Positions 24,504 through 33,516 are shown, counted from the stretch's first letter. The stretch: DNA of 64,000 bases from Vagococcus salmoninarum (GCF_003987495.1 NZ_NGJU01000006.1:62001-126000), one strand, 5' to 3'. The notes: generated from the letters alone by a model not told the origin. A program made the numbers and translations.

Positions 24504-25220
24504 GTGAGGCTAGATAAACTTTTAGAACAAGCTGAGCTAGGCTCACGTAAACAAGTCAAACGACTTTTAGTAACGAAGCAAGTCAAAGTTGATAATGTTG
24601 TCGTAACGGTGGCTAATCAAAATATCGATTTGGCGTTTCAAAAAGTCACTGTCGGTCAAAAAGAAATTACTGGTCGAGCCCATGTCTACTACATGCTGAA
24701 TAAGCCTCAAGGGGTTGTTAGTGCTGTGAGAGATGCTCAGCACCAAACAGTTTTAGACTTGTTGAGACCTGAAGATCGCCAGCCAGGTCTCTTTCCAGTC
24801 GGTCGGTTAGACCGGGATACAGAAGGCTTGTTGTTACTAACGGACAATGGCAAACTCAGTTACGAGTTATTACAGCCTAAAAAAGGTGTGACGAAGGAAT
24901 ATGAAGCCATTGTTAATGAACGGGTCACTCCAGAGGATATTACGGCTTTTGCAGGGGGGATTGTTTTTCATGGTGGGCAACGGTGTTTACCTGCCCAGTT
25001 AAACATTTTAACGTATCTACCAGAAGGCACCCGCGTGAGGTTAACAATTACAGAAGGTAAGTTTCATCAAGTCAAAAAAATGTTTTTAGCAGTAGGTAAG
25101 AAAGTCATTTATTTAAAGCGCCTAAAAATGGGAAATTTAAGCTTAGATGAAGCCTTAGCAGTTGGTGAGTATCGTCAACTTTCAGTGGAGGAATTACAAA
25201 AATTTAGGGAATATTTTTAA
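24504..25220 (+). CDS. rsuA: 16S rRNA pseudouridine synthase (RsuA type)
   Basis: 238 residues, GTG start 24504 behind AGGAG. N-terminal S4-like RNA-binding domain (about 1-60: MRLDKLLEQAELGSRKQVKR) then the RsuA/RluB catalytic domain with GRLDRDTEGLLLLT (catalytic Asp in RLD) and KKMFLAVGKKV near the end. It would isomerise one uridine of small-subunit rRNA. Assignment to RsuA rather than RluB/E/F is from length and overall look and is less certain than the family. Confidence 0.85.
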   Translation: MRLDKLLEQAELGSRKQVKRLLVTKQVKVDNVVVTVANQNIDLAFQKVTVGQKEITGRAHVYYMLNKPQGVVSAVRDAQHQTVLDLLRPEDRQPGLFPVGRLDRDTEGLLLLTDNGKLSYELLQPKKGVTKEYEAIVNERVTPEDITAFAGGIVFHGGQRCLPAQLNILTYLPEGTRVRLTITEGKFHQVKKMFLAVGKKVIYLKRLKMGNLSLDEALAVGEYRQLSVEELQKFREYF

Positions 25221-25299
25221 ATAAACAGGACATTTACCTCTCTATTACCGAAATATCAAGTATTAATTAAAGAAAAAGCATGTTTCCGTTAATTAAGCA

Positions 25300-25328
25300 T
25301 TGAATCTTGCTTCAATATAGATTAGTAT
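25300..25328 (+). promoter_or_regulatory. Promoter of udk
   Basis: TTGAAT (25300-25305), 17 bases, TAGTAT (25323-25328), about 40 bases before the start codon. Confidence 0.6.
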
Positions 25329-25368
25329 AGATGAAGGAAATAATCAGACGAAAGAGGTATCAGACAGT

Positions 25369-26001
25369 ATGACGATAGGGAATAAACCAATTGTAATTGG
25401 TGTAACCGGTGGTTCGGGTTCTGGAAAAACAAGTGTCAGCAAAGCAATCTTAAACGAATTTATGGATCACTCAATACTGTTATTTGAGCAAGATTCTTAC
25501 TACAAAGACCAAAGCGAATTGAGTTTTGCTGAGCGGTTAAATACAAATTATGATCATCCTTTTGCCTTCGATACCGAATTATTAATCAAACAATTAACTG
25601 ATTTGATTGAATATCGTAGTATTGATAAGCCTGTTTATGATTACGAGGCCCATACAAGAAGTGAACAAGTCTTTCATCAAGAACCTAAAGAAGTCATTAT
25701 CATTGAGGGAATCTTAATTTTAGAAGACGAACGTCTCCGTGATTTGATGGATATTAAAGTCTATGTTGATACTGAGGATGATATTCGTATTATTCGCCGA
25801 ATTAAGCGTGATATGGAAGAGCGTGGTCGCACACTGGACTCAGTTATCGACCAGTACTTAACAGTCGTTAAACCGATGTTTCATCAGTTTATTGAACCAA
25901 CTAAAAAGTATGCCGACATCATTATTCCTGAAGGTGGCGAAAATCAAGTTGCCGTTGATTTAATGACAACGAAAATTGCTAGTATTTTAAATGTTAAATA
26001 A
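25369..26001 (+). CDS. udk: Uridine kinase
   Basis: 210 residues, full length. P-loop GGSGSGKTS at about 13-21; FEQDSYYKD (Asp at the nucleoside site), DHPFAFD and the lid segment [12 protein letters not shown] are all standard for uridine/cytidine kinase. It phosphorylates uridine and cytidine in pyrimidine salvage. Monocistronic: own promoter before, terminator 26,009 behind. Confidence 0.95.
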   Translation: MTIGNKPIVIGVTGGSGSGKTSVSKAILNEFMDHSILLFEQDSYYKDQSELSFAERLNTNYDHPFAFDTELLIKQLTDLIEYRSIDKPVYDYEAHTRSEQVFHQEPKEVIIIEGILILEDERLRDLMDIKVYVDTEDDIRIIRRIKRDMEERGRTLDSVIDQYLTVVKPMFHQFIEPTKKYADIIIPEGGENQVAVDLMTTKIASILNVK

Positions 26002-26008
26002 ACAAAAA

Positions 26009-26038
26009 ACAAGTTAGCCGAGGCTAGCTTGTTTTTTT
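26009..26038 (+). terminator. Terminator after udk
   Basis: ACAAGTTAGCC (26009-26019) pairs with GGCTAGCTTGT (26022-26032), T7 follows. Confidence 0.9.
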
Positions 26039-26044
26039 AGTGAT

Positions 26045-26074
26045 TTGCCAAGGGAACTACTGTTCGAGTATAAT
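26045..26074 (+). promoter_or_regulatory. dinB promoter with LexA-type SOS box
   Basis: TTGCCA (26045-26050), 18 bases, TATAAT (26069-26074). GAAC-TACT-GTTC at 26,054-26,065, followed by G, lies inside the spacer: the Gram-positive LexA operator core, placed to block RNA polymerase. This fits SOS control of translesion polymerase IV. Confidence 0.82.
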
Positions 26075-26095
26075 TAAGAAGAGGAGGTGGTAGTA

Positions 26096-27202
26096 ATGAC
26101 GAATGACATGCGTTTCCCAATCAAGAAAGATACGTCACGAAAAATTATTCACTTAGACATGGATGCTTTTTATGCCTCAGTAGAAGAACGGGATAATCCG
26201 ACCTTAGTGGGCAAGCCTTTAGTCATTGCTCGCCACCCACGAGATACTGGCGGTAAAGGGGTTGTTACAACCGCTAATTACGCTGCTCGGGAGTACGGCA
26301 TTCATTCGGCAATGAGTGCCCAGAAAGCGTATGAGTTGTGCCCGACAGCTAATTTTGTCCAAGGGAATATGGCTCATTATCAAGAAATTTCCCAACAAAT
26401 TCATGAGATTTTCCATCGGTATACAGATATTGTTGAACCTTTAGCTTTCGATGAAGCGTATTTAGATGTGACTGAAAATAAAGTCGGAAGTAGTAGTGCA
26501 ATTAAAGTCGCTCGGATGATTCAACGGGATATTTGGCAAGAACTACAATTAACGTGTTCCGCCGGCGTCAGTTACAATAAATTTATTGCTAAATTGGCTT
26601 CTGATTATCAAAAACCCCGAGGCTTAACTGTCATTTTACCGGAAGAAGCCGAAGCCTTCCTTCAAAGTTTAGCAATTGAAAAATTTCATGGTGTCGGTAA
26701 GAAAACAGTTCCCCGCATGCACGAATTAGGCATCTTTACAGGGGCTGATTTATTCGAGTTCAGAGAGATGACTTTGATTCAAGAATTCGGTAAGATGGGT
26801 TACTCCTTGTATCGGAAAGTTCGTGGGGTTCATGATTCGCCTGTTGAGCCTAATCGGGTGCGTAAATCAATTGGTCGTGAAAATACTTTTAGCAAACCTT
26901 TGATTCATGAAGAACAAGTGTTAAGTCAATTACGAGAGTTGGCAGAAAGTGTTAGTCGCTCGCTAAAAAAACATCAGAAACATGGCAAAACAGTTGTCTT
27001 AAAAATTCGTAATGAAGACTATGAAACTGTAACGAAGCGCCGGACATTGCCAAATTACCTTAATCAAAGCAGTGACATTTATTATCACGCCACTGAAATC
27101 TGGGAAGAATTAGGCAATTTAGATAAAGGCATTCGTTTATTAGGGATTACCGTGACTAACTTAGATCCTCAAGCTTACGAAAACATTGTTTTGCCACTAT
27201 AA
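26096..27202 (+). CDS. dinB: DNA polymerase IV
   Basis: 368 residues from ATG 26096, chosen because GGAGG ends 9 bases upstream; GTG at 26087 overlaps the ribosome site. Y-family polymerase: catalytic segments HLDMDAFYASVE (Asp residues for metal), AFDEAYLDVT (second acidic pair), CSAGVSYNKFIAKLASD, and a helix-hairpin-helix (FHGVGKKTVPRM). It copies past DNA lesions with low fidelity. An SOS box lies in its promoter. Confidence 0.95.
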   Translation: MTNDMRFPIKKDTSRKIIHLDMDAFYASVEERDNPTLVGKPLVIARHPRDTGGKGVVTTANYAAREYGIHSAMSAQKAYELCPTANFVQGNMAHYQEISQQIHEIFHRYTDIVEPLAFDEAYLDVTENKVGSSSAIKVARMIQRDIWQELQLTCSAGVSYNKFIAKLASDYQKPRGLTVILPEEAEAFLQSLAIEKFHGVGKKTVPRMHELGIFTGADLFEFREMTLIQEFGKMGYSLYRKVRGVHDSPVEPNRVRKSIGRENTFSKPLIHEEQVLSQLRELAESVSRSLKKHQKHGKTVVLKIRNEDYETVTKRRTLPNYLNQSSDIYYHATEIWEELGNLDKGIRLLGITVTNLDPQAYENIVLPL

Positions 27203-27252
27203 TAAGCCTATAACTAAACTTCCAATCAAGGAAAGTTAGTCATAGGCTTATT
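27201..27252. terminator. Bidirectional terminator between dinB and the DoxX gene
   Basis: AATAAGCCTATAACTAA pairs with TTAGTCATAGGCTTATT (one bulge), inner TTCC/GGAA; A and T runs on both sides suit the two convergent genes. Confidence 0.8.
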
Positions 27253-27265
27253 TGCTAGGCTATTA

Positions 27266-27649
27266 TTAAACAGGTGGTAAGAATAAAAAGAGTTTTTTAC
27301 TAAAATGAGAATAGCCACAAGCAACTGACATAATAATTAATATTAGCTCTAATTCATAGCCGTTTAAAAAACCATTACCGAGTTGCAACATGATAATCGC
27401 TGTACTGAGAATAGCAATAAATCCAAGTGACACTAAAGGAACGAGAAGGCCGATAATCATAAACAAGCCACCACCAACTTCAATCAGCCCAATCAAGATA
27501 GGCATAAAAGCTGGAAAGCCAAGTGAAACAAAGAAGTCAGTCGTTCCTTGTAAATTCAGAAACTTAGGAATGCCGTGTAGCATCATTGTGATGCCTAACA
27601 TGACTCTGATAAGTAATAAACTATTGCGATTTGCATTTTTTGATTCCAT
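27266..27649 (-). CDS. DoxX family membrane protein
   Basis: 127 residues with four hydrophobic helices. The opening LLLIRVMLGITMMLHGIPKF and the segment IGLIEVGGGLFMIIGLL are typical of DoxX/YphA-like proteins (R in the first helix, HG-x-K at its end, E-x-G-G-G in the second). Members have been linked to redox and oxidative-stress protection, but the activity is not known. ATG at 27649 with ribosome site GGAGG on the minus strand. Confidence 0.85.
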   Translation of the reverse strand: MESKNANRNSLLLIRVMLGITMMLHGIPKFLNLQGTTDFFVSLGFPAFMPILIGLIEVGGGLFMIIGLLVPLVSLGFIAILSTAIIMLQLGNGFLNGYELELILIIMSVACGYSHFSKKLFLFLPPV

Positions 27650-27756
27650 GTACGAATAACCTCCGTTTATTTGATACTTAATTAAAACATATCAGTAAAT
27701 TCCTTACAATAAATAAGCTTGATAAGTTAAAAACAAGACTTCCAGTTGAAGCACAA

Positions 27757-27983
27757 AAAACCAATTCTGCTGATGTATGCCCAAAAAACCAATTCTGCCG
27801 ATTTCACAAAGGGAAATCAAGCATAATTGGTTTTAAAATTAAGCAAATATCCCTAACAAGAAACTCTGATTTGTGGACTTCCATACTCAAAAATTCAATA
27901 GGACTGATTTTATACACAAAAAACCAATTCTGCCGATTTCACAAAGGGAAATCAAGCAAATTGGTTTTTAAAATTAAGTAAAT
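27757..27983. repeat. Two 67-base hairpin repeats plus a partial third
   Basis: Copies at 27,782-27,848 and 27,917-27,983 differ at only a few positions; a truncated third start (CACAAAAAACCAATTCTGC) lies at 27,753-27,771. Each full copy is an imperfect palindrome: AAAACCAATT against AATTGGTTTT with an inner GATTTC/GAAATC pair. Read on the minus strand each ends in a T6 run, so they can terminate the upstream minus-strand gene. An outer inverted pair, AACTCTGATTT (27,862-27,872) and AAATCAGAGTT (27,980-27,990), encloses the second copy. Confidence 0.85.
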
Positions 27984-27994
27984 CAGAGTTTAAG

Positions 27995-28396
27995 TTAGCG
28001 GGTCATCGTTTGTTTCGTAAATTCGACTTTCAAGCCAGTCTTGTCTTCCCACCACTGATTAATTAGATCTTCGTGTGATTTTGGAAAAGGCTTTAGAGCT
28101 GTCAGTAACGGTTGATTTTGTAACTTAGCGTAAGGAAAGGCCATCGTTAAGTTATTTTTTAATTCTTCTAATAAATTATAATATTGAAAAATGCCAAAGT
28201 AAGCTTCTTCAATATCGTCGGTAATTAATAAGTGAGGAATTCGTTCAAAAATAAAACCGAAACTCCGCATCGTAAAAGTGAAGGCGGGAATGTCTTCGCT
28301 AGCAATAAAATCAACGTTTCGTAACAATTGGGTGTAAGTACTTAAAGCAACACTTAGTTCTTTTTTGACTTGGTCTTGGCTTAATTCGTAAGTCAT
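27995..28396 (-). CDS. Hypothetical helical protein
   Basis: 133 residues from ATG at 28396, placed by TGGAGG 7 bases upstream; another ATG two codons earlier overlaps it. The protein is helix-rich (QDQVKKELSVALSTYTQLL; DIEEAYFGIFQYYNLLEELK) with a C-terminal QWWEDKTGLKVEF. I do not recognise a family. It lies 25 bases behind the YueI-like gene on the same strand, so the two are probably co-transcribed. Confidence 0.55.
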   Translation of the reverse strand: MTYELSQDQVKKELSVALSTYTQLLRNVDFIASEDIPAFTFTMRSFGFIFERIPHLLITDDIEEAYFGIFQYYNLLEELKNNLTMAFPYAKLQNQPLLTALKPFPKSHEDLINQWWEDKTGLKVEFTKQTMTR

Positions 28397-28421
28397 AATC
28401 ATTCCTCCATTGTGAGTTTAT

Positions 28422-28895
28422 TTATTTAAAGAGACGACTTAGCCAGCTCTTTTTGGCTGGTGGCGTATCTGACACACTGGTTTTTTGGGACGGGCCAGCT
28501 GTTTTCTTCGCTAGTGGGTATTTTTCAGAAATAGCAATCACCTCAACGTTAACAGCTTCGTTACTAATATAGACTAAAGCGATTGCTTCAGGCGATGTTT
28601 GGTTTTCAGTATCAACAATTTTAAAGGGGCAGTTAGCTTTTTGGGCTGCCACCATATAGTCATTTTGGTAGCGACTACTAACGGCCGCATTAATTAAGAC
28701 TTGTTGTTGCGGGTTTAAGCTTAATTCTTGTTTGAAATAGGCTAAATTCTTAGGATCTCTAATTTCAGCCATAGTCATTGATAAATAAATCCGCTCACGG
28801 AAAGTCCCTAAATATTTTCGTTGTTCATCAGGTCTGAGTTGTGGTGTACCATACATCCCTTTTTCTAGATAATCTTGGACATTTTTTTCGCTCAT
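28422..28895 (-). CDS. YueI-like (DUF1694) protein
   Basis: 157 residues from ATG 28895, behind AAGAAAGGG. Features of the family are the N-terminal YLEKGMYGTPQLRPDEQRKY, LGTFRERIYLSMT and a ribonuclease-H-like alternating beta/alpha core (ALVYISNEAVNVEVI), followed by a basic Pro-rich tail ending KSWLSRLFK. Function is unknown across the family. Earlier in-frame starts exist but lack a ribosome site. Confidence 0.82.
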   Translation of the reverse strand: MSEKNVQDYLEKGMYGTPQLRPDEQRKYLGTFRERIYLSMTMAEIRDPKNLAYFKQELSLNPQQQVLINAAVSSRYQNDYMVAAQKANCPFKIVDTENQTSPEAIALVYISNEAVNVEVIAISEKYPLAKKTAGPSQKTSVSDTPPAKKSWLSRLFK

Positions 28896-29083
28896 ATTGA
28901 TCCCTTTCTTGATTGTTTTCATGTATATGTTAATTATAGCACAAATCAAAAAAATGACCGAGTGGCGGCTACAAAAGTTATCAGAGTCTTGTTTATCATC
29001 ATTCTAAAGAAGGCTTGAAAGATGAGAAAAGCCGATTTTTACTTGCAATTTGCTCAAGAATTAATTACACTAACTACTGAGAG

Positions 29084-29098
29084 TGAAAATCATTCTCA
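29084..29098 (+). promoter_or_regulatory. Fur box of the siderophore uptake operon
   Basis: TGAAAATCATTCTCA closely matches the Gram-positive Fur core TGATAATNATTATCA, 20 bases before the first permease start. It predicts induction of the operon under iron limitation. Confidence 0.78.
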
Positions 29099-29118
29099 AT
29101 TAAAAGGAGGGGCGTCTA

Positions 29119-30066
29119 GTGAAAAAAGGGTTACTTATTTTAGGTTTACTAGGATTAGCAATTAGTTCCCTGTTTATCGGTGTTCAAAGCATCGCTGTCA
29201 CAGACCTTTTTTCATTATCAGAAACTCAGCAGTTAGTGCTGTGGAGTACACGGGTTCCTAGGACAGTTAGTCTAATCATTGCAGGTGCTACAAGTAGTGT
29301 CTGTGGTTTAATTATGCAACATTTAACGCAAAATAAATTTGTTTCGCCGACAACAGCAGGGACAATGGACAGTGCCCGTTTAGGTATCTTAATTGCCATG
29401 GTCTTTTTCCCTAATAGTTCCATATTTAGTCGGTCCTTAGTGGCTTTTCTTTTTGCCTTTTTAGGAACACTGGTGTTTATTCAATTAATTCAACGCTTAC
29501 CACAAAAAAATCAAGTGATGGTGCCGCTAATTGGCTTAATGTTTGGTAACATTGTCGGCTCAATCGTGACTTTTTTCGCCTATCAATTACAAGTGATTCA
29601 AAATATGACGGCTTGGCTTCAAGGAAACTTTGCCACAATCAGCCGTGGCGGTTATGAATTAGTATATTTAACAATCCCTTTATTAATGATTGCTTATTTC
29701 TACGCCTATCATTTTACAATTGCTGGCATGGGGAAAGATATGGCGACGAGTGTTGGTTTAAACTATCAAGGAGTTCAACTTTTCGGTCTAGGAATTGTGG
29801 CGTTGGCGAGTAGTATTATCTTAGTTACAATTGGTGGCTTGCCTTTCTTAGGCGTGATTGTCCCAAACATCGTCTCATTATATTTTGGCGATCAAATGAA
29901 AGGCACGCTCTGGGTAGCAGCCGGGGCAGGAAGTTGTTTCTTGCTGGTTTGTGATATTTTAGCTCGGGTGCTCATTCAACCATATGAAATTCCAGTTAGT
30001 CTAGTGGTCGGCGTCATCGGTAGCATTATCTTTATTTTATTATTACTCAAGGGGGCGAAAGGATGA
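29119..30066 (+). CDS. Iron-siderophore ABC transporter permease (FecCD family)
   Basis: 315 residues with eight to ten membrane helices; FecCD signatures include STRVPRTVSLIIAGATSSVCG and GGLPFLGVIVPNIVSLYFG (cytoplasmic loop that contacts the ATPase). Start GTG 29119 behind AAAGGAGG. It is the first gene of a four-gene operon (permease, permease, ATPase, lipoprotein) of the YclNOPQ or catecholate-siderophore type, with a Fur box in front. Its stop overlaps the start of the second permease (ATGA). Confidence 0.93.
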   Translation: MKKGLLILGLLGLAISSLFIGVQSIAVTDLFSLSETQQLVLWSTRVPRTVSLIIAGATSSVCGLIMQHLTQNKFVSPTTAGTMDSARLGILIAMVFFPNSSIFSRSLVAFLFAFLGTLVFIQLIQRLPQKNQVMVPLIGLMFGNIVGSIVTFFAYQLQVIQNMTAWLQGNFATISRGGYELVYLTIPLLMIAYFYAYHFTIAGMGKDMATSVGLNYQGVQLFGLGIVALASSIILVTIGGLPFLGVIVPNIVSLYFGDQMKGTLWVAAGAGSCFLLVCDILARVLIQPYEIPVSLVVGVIGSIIFILLLLKGAKG

Positions 30067-31034
30067 AAAAAAATCTGACTAGCCAAAGAAGTAAATTACT
30101 TATTTTATTAGTCGCAGTCCTAGTGATTGCTTGGCTCTTTTTAACGTATCAAACTTACGGTAATTGGGAGTTCGCCTTAAAGTTACGAGGCAAGAAACTC
30201 TTAGCCTTTGTTTTTGTTGGCATCGCCACTAGTTTTTCAACGATTACTTTTCAAACAATCACCCACAATCATTTTTTAACACCAAGTATTTTAGGGTTTG
30301 ATTCCCTTTATATCTTAATTCAAACAAGCTTGTTTTTTCTCTTAGGCAGTCAATTTGGTCAAGTTCTAGGCAATCATCTCGTAATGTTTGGCATTAATGT
30401 CATTTTGATGGTGACCTTAAGCACGGTTTTATTTTTCTTTCTATTGAAGAAAGGGGAGCATAATTTATATTTACTGTTGATGATTGGAATGATCTTAGGA
30501 ACCTTTTTTAGTAGTGCCAGTACGTTTTTACAAGTCTTACTAGATCCAAACGAATACGATAAATTACAAGGTAAGTTATTTGCCAGTTTTGGGAATGTAG
30601 ATGTCTCATTAGTCGCAGTTGCCGGCGTAGTGATGTTAGTCGTCGTCACTTTTTTATGGCAATCAGCTCATAAGCTAGATGTTTTACATTTAGGTGCCGA
30701 GAAAGCTAAAAACTTAGGCATTGATGTCTCAAAGTTCCAAATTAGTTTGTTAATTGCCGTGAGTATTTTAGTCGCCTTATCTACCGCCTTAGTGGGGCCA
30801 GTGACTTTTTTAGGATTTATTGTAGCTAATTTAACTTATCAATTTTTAGGAACCTTCCGTCACCGCAGTCTCTTTGTAGGTAGTAGTTTGTTAGGAATTT
30901 TCTTATTAATTGTCGGTCAATTTTTCGTTGAACAAGTCTTTAAATGGAACACAACAATGAGTGTCGTCATTGAGTTTATTGGTGGCCTCTACTTTATTAG
31001 CAAAATATTACGAGAAAGGCAGGCAGGCCGTTAA
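30063..31034 (+). CDS. Iron-siderophore ABC transporter permease, second subunit
   Basis: 323 residues, FecCD family: hydrophobic throughout, with ATSFSTITFQTITHNHFLTP near the N-terminus and TALVGPVTFLGFIVANLTYQ as the ATPase-contact region. Translational coupling with both neighbours (ATGA at 30,063; overlap of TAATGG at 31,034) implies 1:1 assembly with the first permease into a heterodimeric channel. The sequence resembles YclO-type subunits. Confidence 0.92.
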   Translation: MKKNLTSQRSKLLILLVAVLVIAWLFLTYQTYGNWEFALKLRGKKLLAFVFVGIATSFSTITFQTITHNHFLTPSILGFDSLYILIQTSLFFLLGSQFGQVLGNHLVMFGINVILMVTLSTVLFFFLLKKGEHNLYLLLMIGMILGTFFSSASTFLQVLLDPNEYDKLQGKLFASFGNVDVSLVAVAGVVMLVVVTFLWQSAHKLDVLHLGAEKAKNLGIDVSKFQISLLIAVSILVALSTALVGPVTFLGFIVANLTYQFLGTFRHRSLFVGSSLLGIFLLIVGQFFVEQVFKWNTTMSVVIEFIGGLYFISKILRERQAGR

Positions 31035-31792
31035 TGGAAATGAATAAAGTAACTAAAAATTATGGTAAGAAACCAGTTGTGACAGACGTTGATTTACCAA
31101 TTAGCGAAGGGCAAATGACTGCCTTAATTGGTCCTAATGGGGCTGGTAAAAGTACCTTACTAGGACTGATGAGTCGCCTCGTTGAAAAAGACGGTGGTGA
31201 GATTTACTTAGATGGGGATGAAGTGAAAACGTGGAAACAAAATGATTTAGCTAAAAAGCTGTCGATTTTAAAACAAGGAAATGCTGTCAGTCTTAAAATT
31301 ACAGTTCGTGAGTTAGTCGCCTTTGGTCGTTTTCCTTATAGTAAAGGTCGTTTAACTGTTGAAGATAATCAAAAAATCGATGAAGCGTTAAGTTATTTAG
31401 GTTTAACGGAAATGCAAACTGCCGATATTGATACCTTATCAGGTGGGCAACTGCAACGGGCCTACATTGCCATGGTTTTTGCTCAAGATACTGATTATAT
31501 TTTACTAGATGAGCCTTTGAATAATCTAGACATGAATTTTGCTGCTCAAATGATGAAAACCTTAAGGCGCTTAGTCGATGAACATGGCAAAACAGTCATT
31601 ATTGTCCTCCATGATATTAACTTTGCTGCCAGCTATGCCGATGAAATCGTGGCAATGAAAGCCGGTAAAGTCTTTCTCCACGGTTCAACTGACACAGTCA
31701 TTCAAAAAGAAGTCCTTGATGACTTATACGATATGAGTATTCGGGTCTGCGAATTAGAAGGCAAACGATTTTGTTTGTACTTTAACGAATAA
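31034..31792 (+). CDS. Iron-siderophore ABC transporter ATP-binding protein
   Basis: 252 residues. Walker A GPNGAGKST (about 33-41), Q-loop KQGN, signature LSGGQLQRAYIA, Walker B DYILLDEPLNNLD and switch His in LHDINFA. It energises siderophore import. It overlaps the second permease by one base and is followed after 53 bases by the binding protein. Confidence 0.95.
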   Translation: MEMNKVTKNYGKKPVVTDVDLPISEGQMTALIGPNGAGKSTLLGLMSRLVEKDGGEIYLDGDEVKTWKQNDLAKKLSILKQGNAVSLKITVRELVAFGRFPYSKGRLTVEDNQKIDEALSYLGLTEMQTADIDTLSGGQLQRAYIAMVFAQDTDYILLDEPLNNLDMNFAAQMMKTLRRLVDEHGKTVIIVLHDINFAASYADEIVAMKAGKVFLHGSTDTVIQKEVLDDLYDMSIRVCELEGKRFCLYFNE

Positions 31793-31845
31793 CTTTAGTA
31801 ACAACACCTTAAAAAAGGGAAAACACAGAGAAAGAAGGAATAAGC

Positions 31846-32805
31846 ATGAAAAAACAAAGCAAAACGCTTTTAAGCATAGTTGTAGTAGGGTTACTATTTT
31901 TAGGAGCCTGTGGCAAAAAAGCAACGACTGGAACGGCAGAATCGACGAAAGCGTCAGCAGAGGTTAGTCAAACAATCAAAGTAACAGACTCTCAAGGTGA
32001 AGTGGAAGTCCCTCTTAATCCTCAAAAAGTCGTTGTTTTCGATATGGGTTCATTAGATACTATCAAAGCTTTAGGCAAAGGCGACACTGTAATTGGAGCA
32101 CCAACTAAAAACTTACCGAATTATTTAGCGGAATTTAAAGATGTTGAAGCGGCTGGTGGGATTAAAGAGCCGGATTTAGAAAAAATCAATCAATTAAAAC
32201 CTGATTTGATAATTATTTCTGGTCGTCAAGAAGATTTCAAAGCCGACTTAGAAGCCATTGCCCCGACGATTTATTTAGCGGTAGATAGTGCAGACACTTG
32301 GAATTCAACAAAAACGAATATTACAACTCTAGGGAATATCTTTGAGGAAGCTGATTTAGCTCAAGAAAAGCTTGCTAGTATCGACAAACAAATTACGACT
32401 GTTAAAGAAAAAGCTGAAAAAAGTGGTTTAAAAACTTTAGTAACTTTAGTTAATGAAGGTCAATTATCAGCCTATGGCGAAGGGTCACGTTTTGGTATTA
32501 TTCATGATACCTTTGGTTTTAGCCAAGCCGATGACAAAATTGAAGCTTCAACTCACGGTCAATCTGTTTCTTATGAATACGTCTTAGAACAAGACCCAGA
32601 AGTGATTTTTGTGATTGATCGGACGAAAGCCATTGGTGGGGATGATGAAAATAATAACGTAGTTAGCAATGAGTTAGTTGCGCAAACTAAAGCTGGTAAA
32701 AACGGCAAAGTAATCGCTCTAACCCCCGATGTTTGGTATTTATCTGGTGGCGGAATTGAATGTACTGAATTAATGTTAGCGGATGTTGAAAAAGCTTTGA
32801 ACTAA
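31846..32805 (+). CDS. Siderophore-binding lipoprotein
   Basis: 319 residues with a lipoprotein signal: basic start, hydrophobic core and lipobox LFLGAC (Cys at about 22), then a linker rich in Thr/Ala/Ser. The mature part is a two-lobed periplasmic-binding-like fold (FepB/YclQ type) with VVVFDMGSLDTIKALG, NQLKPDLIIISGRQ and VWYLSGGGIE. It captures ferric siderophore for the permease pair. Own ribosome site AGAAAGAAGG; a strong terminator follows. Confidence 0.93.
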   Translation: MKKQSKTLLSIVVVGLLFLGACGKKATTGTAESTKASAEVSQTIKVTDSQGEVEVPLNPQKVVVFDMGSLDTIKALGKGDTVIGAPTKNLPNYLAEFKDVEAAGGIKEPDLEKINQLKPDLIIISGRQEDFKADLEAIAPTIYLAVDSADTWNSTKTNITTLGNIFEEADLAQEKLASIDKQITTVKEKAEKSGLKTLVTLVNEGQLSAYGEGSRFGIIHDTFGFSQADDKIEASTHGQSVSYEYVLEQDPEVIFVIDRTKAIGGDDENNNVVSNELVAQTKAGKNGKVIALTPDVWYLSGGGIECTELMLADVEKALN

Positions 32806-32812
32806 ATTTAGA

Positions 32813-32848
32813 GAGCAGGTTGGAACAATTGTTCCGATCTGCTTTTTT
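32813..32848 (+). terminator. Terminator of the siderophore operon
   Basis: AGCAGGTTGGAACAATTGTTCCGATCTGCT stem-loop with T6. Confidence 0.88.
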
Positions 32849-32925
32849 ATACTCCAATTACTCTATCCCTATGGCCTTAAGATGTGCTATGATAATAGTT
32901 AAATAATTTCAAGGGGTGACGATCA

Positions 32926-33516
32926 ATGACTGATAACTTAAATCGCCAACGGGTCTTGGCAGAGCACCAAGTAATCGAAACAGAGCGGCTAATTTTACGG
33001 CCTATAACATTAGCGGATGGGGCGGATATGTATGAGTATGCCTCAGATCCAGAGACGACTCAGTACGTCTTTGAAACCCATACGTCTTTAGAAAATACGT
33101 TAGATAATATTGCTAGTTATTTTTTAAGTCAGCCTTTAGGTAAGTATGCCATTGAGCTGAAAGCCACTCACAAAATGATCGGCACGATTGATATTCGCCT
33201 AGTTGACCTTCATCATCGAGGAGAAATTGGTTATACGATTAACAAAGCTTATTGGGGCCAAGGAATTACTACCGAGGCGAGTCAAGCCTTAGTTGACTTA
33301 GCTTTTGGACCATTACAATTAAAGCGCCTAGAAGCGATTCACGATGTTAAGAATCCAGCCTCTGGTCGGGTCATGGAGAAATTTGGCTTAAAACATGAAG
33401 GCACGGTTCCCCATTATCAATTATTTAAAGGTGCCATGATGAATGCTGTCAGTTACGGGATGACAGATGTAGATTATCAAAAAAGACAGGAGCAAATCAA
33501 TGACAGTCATGTTTAA
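32926..33516 (+). CDS. GNAT acetyltransferase (RimJ/RimL type)
   Basis: 196 residues. ETERLILRPITLADGADMY is the usual opening of the RimJ/RimL group; IGTIDIRL is the core strand; the acetyl-CoA loop is GYTINKAYWGQGITTEA; NPASGRVMEKFGLKHEG is the conserved C-terminal helix-turn. Probably acetylates an amine of a protein or small molecule; the substrate cannot be read from the sequence. It overlaps the DUF1054 gene by 17 bases. Confidence 0.9.
   Translation: MTDNLNRQRVLAEHQVIETERLILRPITLADGADMYEYASDPETTQYVFETHTSLENTLDNIASYFLSQPLGKYAIELKATHKMIGTIDIRLVDLHHRGEIGYTINKAYWGQGITTEASQALVDLAFGPLQLKRLEAIHDVKNPASGRVMEKFGLKHEGTVPHYQLFKGAMMNAVSYGMTDVDYQKRQEQINDSHV

Noticed and set aside
27390-27659. Plus-strand 89-codon frame opposite the DoxX gene
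   Set aside because: Antisense to a recognised membrane protein; no ribosome site.
27757-27983. CRISPR-like short repeats
   Set aside because: Only two full copies, each internally palindromic and longer than the gap between them; no cas genes nearby.
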